Shown here one piece after another: positions 61,197 through 64,000 of a stretch of 64,000 bases of DNA (position 1 is its first letter; each line of letters starts with the position of its first letter). The notes below the pieces were generated by a model that searched no databases, was not told where the DNA came from, and saw nothing but the letters and a program-made list of their open reading frames with translations. The DNA comes from Paenibacillus spongiae (lineage in GTDB: Bacteria > Bacillota > Bacilli > Paenibacillales > Paenibacillaceae). Where the stretch lies: assembly GCF_024734895.1 (NCBI RefSeq), contig NZ_CP091430.1, positions 3,428,501 through 3,492,500 on the forward strand. Direction: 5' to 3'. The position numbers and the translations under genes are program-made.

Positions 61197-62525
61197 ATGA
61201 ATCCAAAAAAATGGTTTCACGTAGCAATGGTCTTAATGCTCATGCTTTCTCTGGCATTATCGGCCTGTTCCTCCGGCAAGTCCGCAGATGAGGGAGAGAA
61301 GAGCACAGACAAGCCGGATGTGAAGCAAGAAGAACCGGCAGCATCCGGCGAGAAAACGACCATCCGCTTCTCCACTTGGTATGGCCCGGGAGATATTGAT
61401 ATCTGGAAAGAAGTCATCAAGAGATTCGAAGCCGAAAACCCGAATATAACCGTTAAATTCGAACCGTTAGATTTCGGCGCCTATTGGCAGAAGCTTCCTA
61501 CACAGCTTGCTTCCAAATCAGCTCCTGATGTTATCGGCATGCACGTAGGGATTGTATACGGATACGTAGAGAAAGATCAGTTGGCGCCGCTGGACGACTA
61601 TATCAAGGTTGGCGGCAATCAGGATAAGCTGCCCGAATCGATTACCGCCGAAGGGCAGTGGCCGAAGGACAGCCCGCAGCAATATGCGTTGCCGTGGCGT
61701 TTCACGGGCGGAGCGTTGTTCGTCAACTTGACGGCGTTCAAGGATGCCGGCGTCGAGTATCCGGAGAACGGCTGGACGATCGAGCAGTTTACGGAAGCCG
61801 CTAAGAAATTGACGAACACCAACAGGTTCGGATTACTGGCCCCGGGCGGCTCGATGCAAGCCGGATTGATGGGCGCTTTCGGCACTGAACCGACGACCGC
61901 CGACAAGCTGCACAGCAACTACAACACGCCGGAAATGCTGGCGTTCAAGACGTGGGTTCACGATTTGATCTGGAAAGAGAAGGTCGCTCCGAACCCGAAG
62001 GATGTCGACAGCAAGGTCGATCCGTTCGTCGCCGGCAAAGTGGTTATGTCCATCGGCGGTGCGTGGAATTTCCCGGTATACCGGGAAATACAAAATTTCG
62101 AATGGGATGTCGCGCCGATGCCGACCAAAGACGGCAAGTCCAAGACGTATGCGGGACCGGATATGATGAGCGTGACGAAGGACAGCAAGAACAAGGAAGC
62201 GGCCTGGAAGTTTGTCGAATTTGCTGTCTACAATCAGAAAGCCCAGGAGCTGTTAAGAACAACCGGACTTCCGATGTTGAAGGAAGATTTTGCCAACAGC
62301 GCTCTTATTGATGAATTTGCCGCTCAAAAGCCTGCGCATTTTAAGGTGTTCCTGGATGGCGCTGTAAACAACGGGATCGGATATGCGTTTACGAAGAAGT
62401 ATTTCGAGACTGGCAAGCTGTTTGGCGATTCCGACGTGAAAATAATGCAGAGCCCGAATTCCGACATCAAGAAGGAGCTTGAAAGTCTTCATGTGCTCGT
62501 CAACAAAGAATTCGAGAAACAGTAA
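61197..62525 (+). CDS. Sugar ABC transporter solute-binding lipoprotein (family 1)
   Basis: 442 aa, ATG 61197 after GAGGAGCG. Signal peptide with lipobox LSAC near residue 23, then a Lys/Glu/Ser linker. FSTWYGPGDIDIWKEVIKRFEAENPNI near residue 57 and the later AGKVVMSIGGAWNFPVY are typical of family-1 sugar-binding proteins. It is followed by a hairpin and two permease genes. Confidence 0.9.
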   Translation: MNPKKWFHVAMVLMLMLSLALSACSSGKSADEGEKSTDKPDVKQEEPAASGEKTTIRFSTWYGPGDIDIWKEVIKRFEAENPNITVKFEPLDFGAYWQKLPTQLASKSAPDVIGMHVGIVYGYVEKDQLAPLDDYIKVGGNQDKLPESITAEGQWPKDSPQQYALPWRFTGGALFVNLTAFKDAGVEYPENGWTIEQFTEAAKKLTNTNRFGLLAPGGSMQAGLMGAFGTEPTTADKLHSNYNTPEMLAFKTWVHDLIWKEKVAPNPKDVDSKVDPFVAGKVVMSIGGAWNFPVYREIQNFEWDVAPMPTKDGKSKTYAGPDMMSVTKDSKNKEAAWKFVEFAVYNQKAQELLRTTGLPMLKEDFANSALIDEFAAQKPAHFKVFLDGAVNNGIGYAFTKKYFETGKLFGDSDVKIMQSPNSDIKKELESLHVLVNKEFEKQ

Positions 62526-62533
62526 CGAATACA

Positions 62534-62562
62534 GGGGGATAGTTCTCGACAAACTATCCCCC
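62534..62562 (+). terminator. Intercistronic hairpin between binding protein and permease genes
   Basis: An 11-bp perfect stem GGGGGATAGTT/AACTATCCCCC (62534-62544, 62552-62562) with only ATTT after it. It probably stabilises the binding-protein mRNA or partly stops transcription, giving more binding protein than permease. Confidence 0.6.
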
Positions 62563-62581
62563 ATTTAAGGCGGTGAATCGG

Positions 62582-63490
62582 ATGCGCGACGATCAAGCGC
62601 GGGAGCTCCCGCGAAAACCTGCGAAGAAAAAGCTGATGGGCCAAGACGCGTTATGGGCTTTCGTTCTGTTGATCCCTTTGGTTGTGGGCATTGGGTTGAT
62701 TTATTTTTCGGCGGTATTCGGATTTGCGATGAGCTTTACCAGCTGGGATATTGTGCGTAAGGCACAATGGATCGGATTGGACAACTACAAGACGCTCGCA
62801 TACGATGGCCTCGTCTGGAAAGCCATGTACAATACGTTGATTTTCCTGGTCATATCCATCCCTGCCAAACTCATTATCAGCTTTGCGCTGGCCATTTTGT
62901 TAAATCAGAAATTAAAAGGCATCAAGCTGTTCAGGCTCATTTACTTTTTTCCTACCGCCTGCTCGGTCGTGGCCATCGCGCTTGTCTGGGGATACCTGTA
63001 TGGTACCGACGGTTTTCTGAATACGCTTCTGCAGGATATCGGGCTTCCCAAGGTGTATTGGATGGATGAACACAATGCGATGGGCTCGATCGCGATCATG
63101 GGCGTGTGGGGCAGCATGGGGTTTATTGCTTTGCTCTTCCTTGCGGGACTGCAGAACGTTCCGACGGAATACTATGAAGCAAGCCGGGTTGACGGGGCGT
63201 CCAGATGGCAGCAGCTATGGAATATTACGATCCCTCTGATCACCCCGACGACCTTCTTTATTCTGATTACGCAAGTCATCGGCGCCTTCCAGATGTTCGG
63301 AGAGGTGTACTTGCTGTCGGGTCCGCTCGATTCGACGCTGACCATCGTTCAGTATATCTTCAACGAAGCGTTTCAGGGCTTCCGGATGGGCTATGCCTCG
63401 GCTTTATCCTACTTGCTGATTCTGATCATCTTCATCATTACGGTCATCCAATTGAGGCTGCAGAAGAAATGGGTGCATTATGATCTGTAA
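62582..63490 (+). CDS. Sugar ABC transporter permease (MalF/UgpA type)
   Basis: 302-aa membrane subunit with six predicted spans. ATG 62582 follows AAGGCGGTG at seven bases; the GTG at 62573 lies inside that site. EAA loop EYYEASRVDGASRWQQLWNITIPLITP near residue 198. It works with the next permease. Confidence 0.9.
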   Translation: MRDDQARELPRKPAKKKLMGQDALWAFVLLIPLVVGIGLIYFSAVFGFAMSFTSWDIVRKAQWIGLDNYKTLAYDGLVWKAMYNTLIFLVISIPAKLIISFALAILLNQKLKGIKLFRLIYFFPTACSVVAIALVWGYLYGTDGFLNTLLQDIGLPKVYWMDEHNAMGSIAIMGVWGSMGFIALLFLAGLQNVPTEYYEASRVDGASRWQQLWNITIPLITPTTFFILITQVIGAFQMFGEVYLLSGPLDSTLTIVQYIFNEAFQGFRMGYASALSYLLILIIFIITVIQLRLQKKWVHYDL

Positions 63491-63508
63491 AGAGGGGAGG
63501 GGAATGTG

Positions 63509-64000
63509 ATGGAACATACGACCCAGCAGGCGATTAAATCGGTTCAATATATCATTTTGCTCGCACTGAGCGTTGTCATCTTATTTCCGTTTGCCTGGCT
63601 GCTGCTGTCGTCGTTCAAGGATAATTTTGAAATCATGTCGGGCAACCATCTCATTCCGAAAAATTGGACGTTTGACAATTACGTCAAGATCATGACCGAA
63701 ATTCCGATGTTGACCTTTTTCAAGAACAGCGCATTCATAGCGGTGATGGCGACGATCGGCGGAATATTTGCCAGCGCCATGTCGGCGTTCGTGTTTGCCA
63801 AGCTGCAGTTCAAAGGCCGCGACACGCTGTTCACGATGGTGCTTGTCGTCATGATGATTCCCGGAGTCGTAACGATGATCCCTCTGTTCATCATTATCAA
63901 GTCTGTCGGTCTGATGGACAGCTTGTGGGCGCTTATATTGCCGAATTGGACAGGGGCCGCATTCAGCGTATTTTTCTTGAGGCAGCATATGATGTCCATC
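63509..64000 (+). CDS. Carbohydrate ABC transporter permease (MalG/UgpE type), cut by window end
   Basis: The first 164 codons of the second permease; GAGGGGAGGGG precedes ATG 63509. N-terminal span VQYIILLALSVVILFPFAWLLLSSFK, then NYVKIM and the conserved ALILPNWTGAAFSVFFLRQ. The expected length is about 275 aa, so roughly 110 residues lie beyond the window. Confidence 0.87.
   Translation, partial: MEHTTQQAIKSVQYIILLALSVVILFPFAWLLLSSFKDNFEIMSGNHLIPKNWTFDNYVKIMTEIPMLTFFKNSAFIAVMATIGGIFASAMSAFVFAKLQFKGRDTLFTMVLVVMMIPGVVTMIPLFIIIKSVGLMDSLWALILPNWTGAAFSVFFLRQHMMSI

Overview
The window looks like chromosomal DNA of a Paenibacillaceae bacterium (Paenibacillus/Cohnella type). The signs are moderate GC, strong AGGAGG-type ribosome binding sites, frequent TTG/GTG starts, many lipoprotein-type sugar-binding proteins with LplB/YtcQ-style permeases, SLH-domain surface proteins and a ydaO-type c-di-AMP riboswitch. 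I saw no rRNA, tRNA, transposase, integrase, phage gene or CRISPR array.

Layout. 1-2.2 kb: end of a histidine phosphatase gene, an SDR oxidoreductase and a small unknown gene. 2.4-12.98 kb: a carbohydrate/small-molecule region with an orphan solute-binding lipoprotein, three phytanoyl-CoA dioxygenase (PhyH) family enzymes, an AraC regulator, a three-gene ABC importer, and a Gfo/Idh/MocA dehydrogenase plus cupin pair. A repeated TTACAATT-type motif occurs before both the AraC gene and the ABC operon. 13.1-25.9 kb: a YhfZ-family regulator followed by an eleven-gene same-strand array: FAD oxidoreductase, phosphotriesterase homologue, two Gfo/Idh, SDR, SIS protein, two sugar-phosphate-isomerase-like TIM barrels and an ABC importer. 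This looks like an uncharacterised catabolic pathway. 26-30.7 kb: a short flavoprotein, then a TetR regulator with an MMPL transporter. 30.9-31.9 kb: two decayed gene remnants, then a GH32 sucrose/fructan hydrolase. 33.6-38.8 kb: secreted PQQ-propeller protein and a 1231-residue secreted GH99/WbsX-like protein with four N-terminal repeats.

39.2-44.9 kb is a signalling block: a PAS-PAS-histidine kinase-REC-REC hybrid, a stand-alone REC, a REC-HD-GYP phosphodiesterase, an rsbQ interrupted by one in-frame stop, and a PAS-GGDEF diguanylate cyclase. 45.2-46.8 kb: SLH-GH18 surface hydrolase. 47.3-50.9 kb: a membrane protein, a VWA protein and a TelA-family protein.

51.2-60.4 kb is an osmoprotection island. 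It has a GntR-HTH/RCK_C regulator of BusR architecture, a c-di-AMP (ydaO/yuaA) riboswitch in front of a KamA-family radical-SAM aminomutase, the ectoine importer ehuBCDA, and the ectoine/5-hydroxyectoine operon ectABCD. Two separate c-di-AMP-type inputs in front of compatible-solute genes are the most striking feature of the window. 60.5-64 kb: a histidine-kinase remnant and the start of another sugar ABC importer, which runs off the end.
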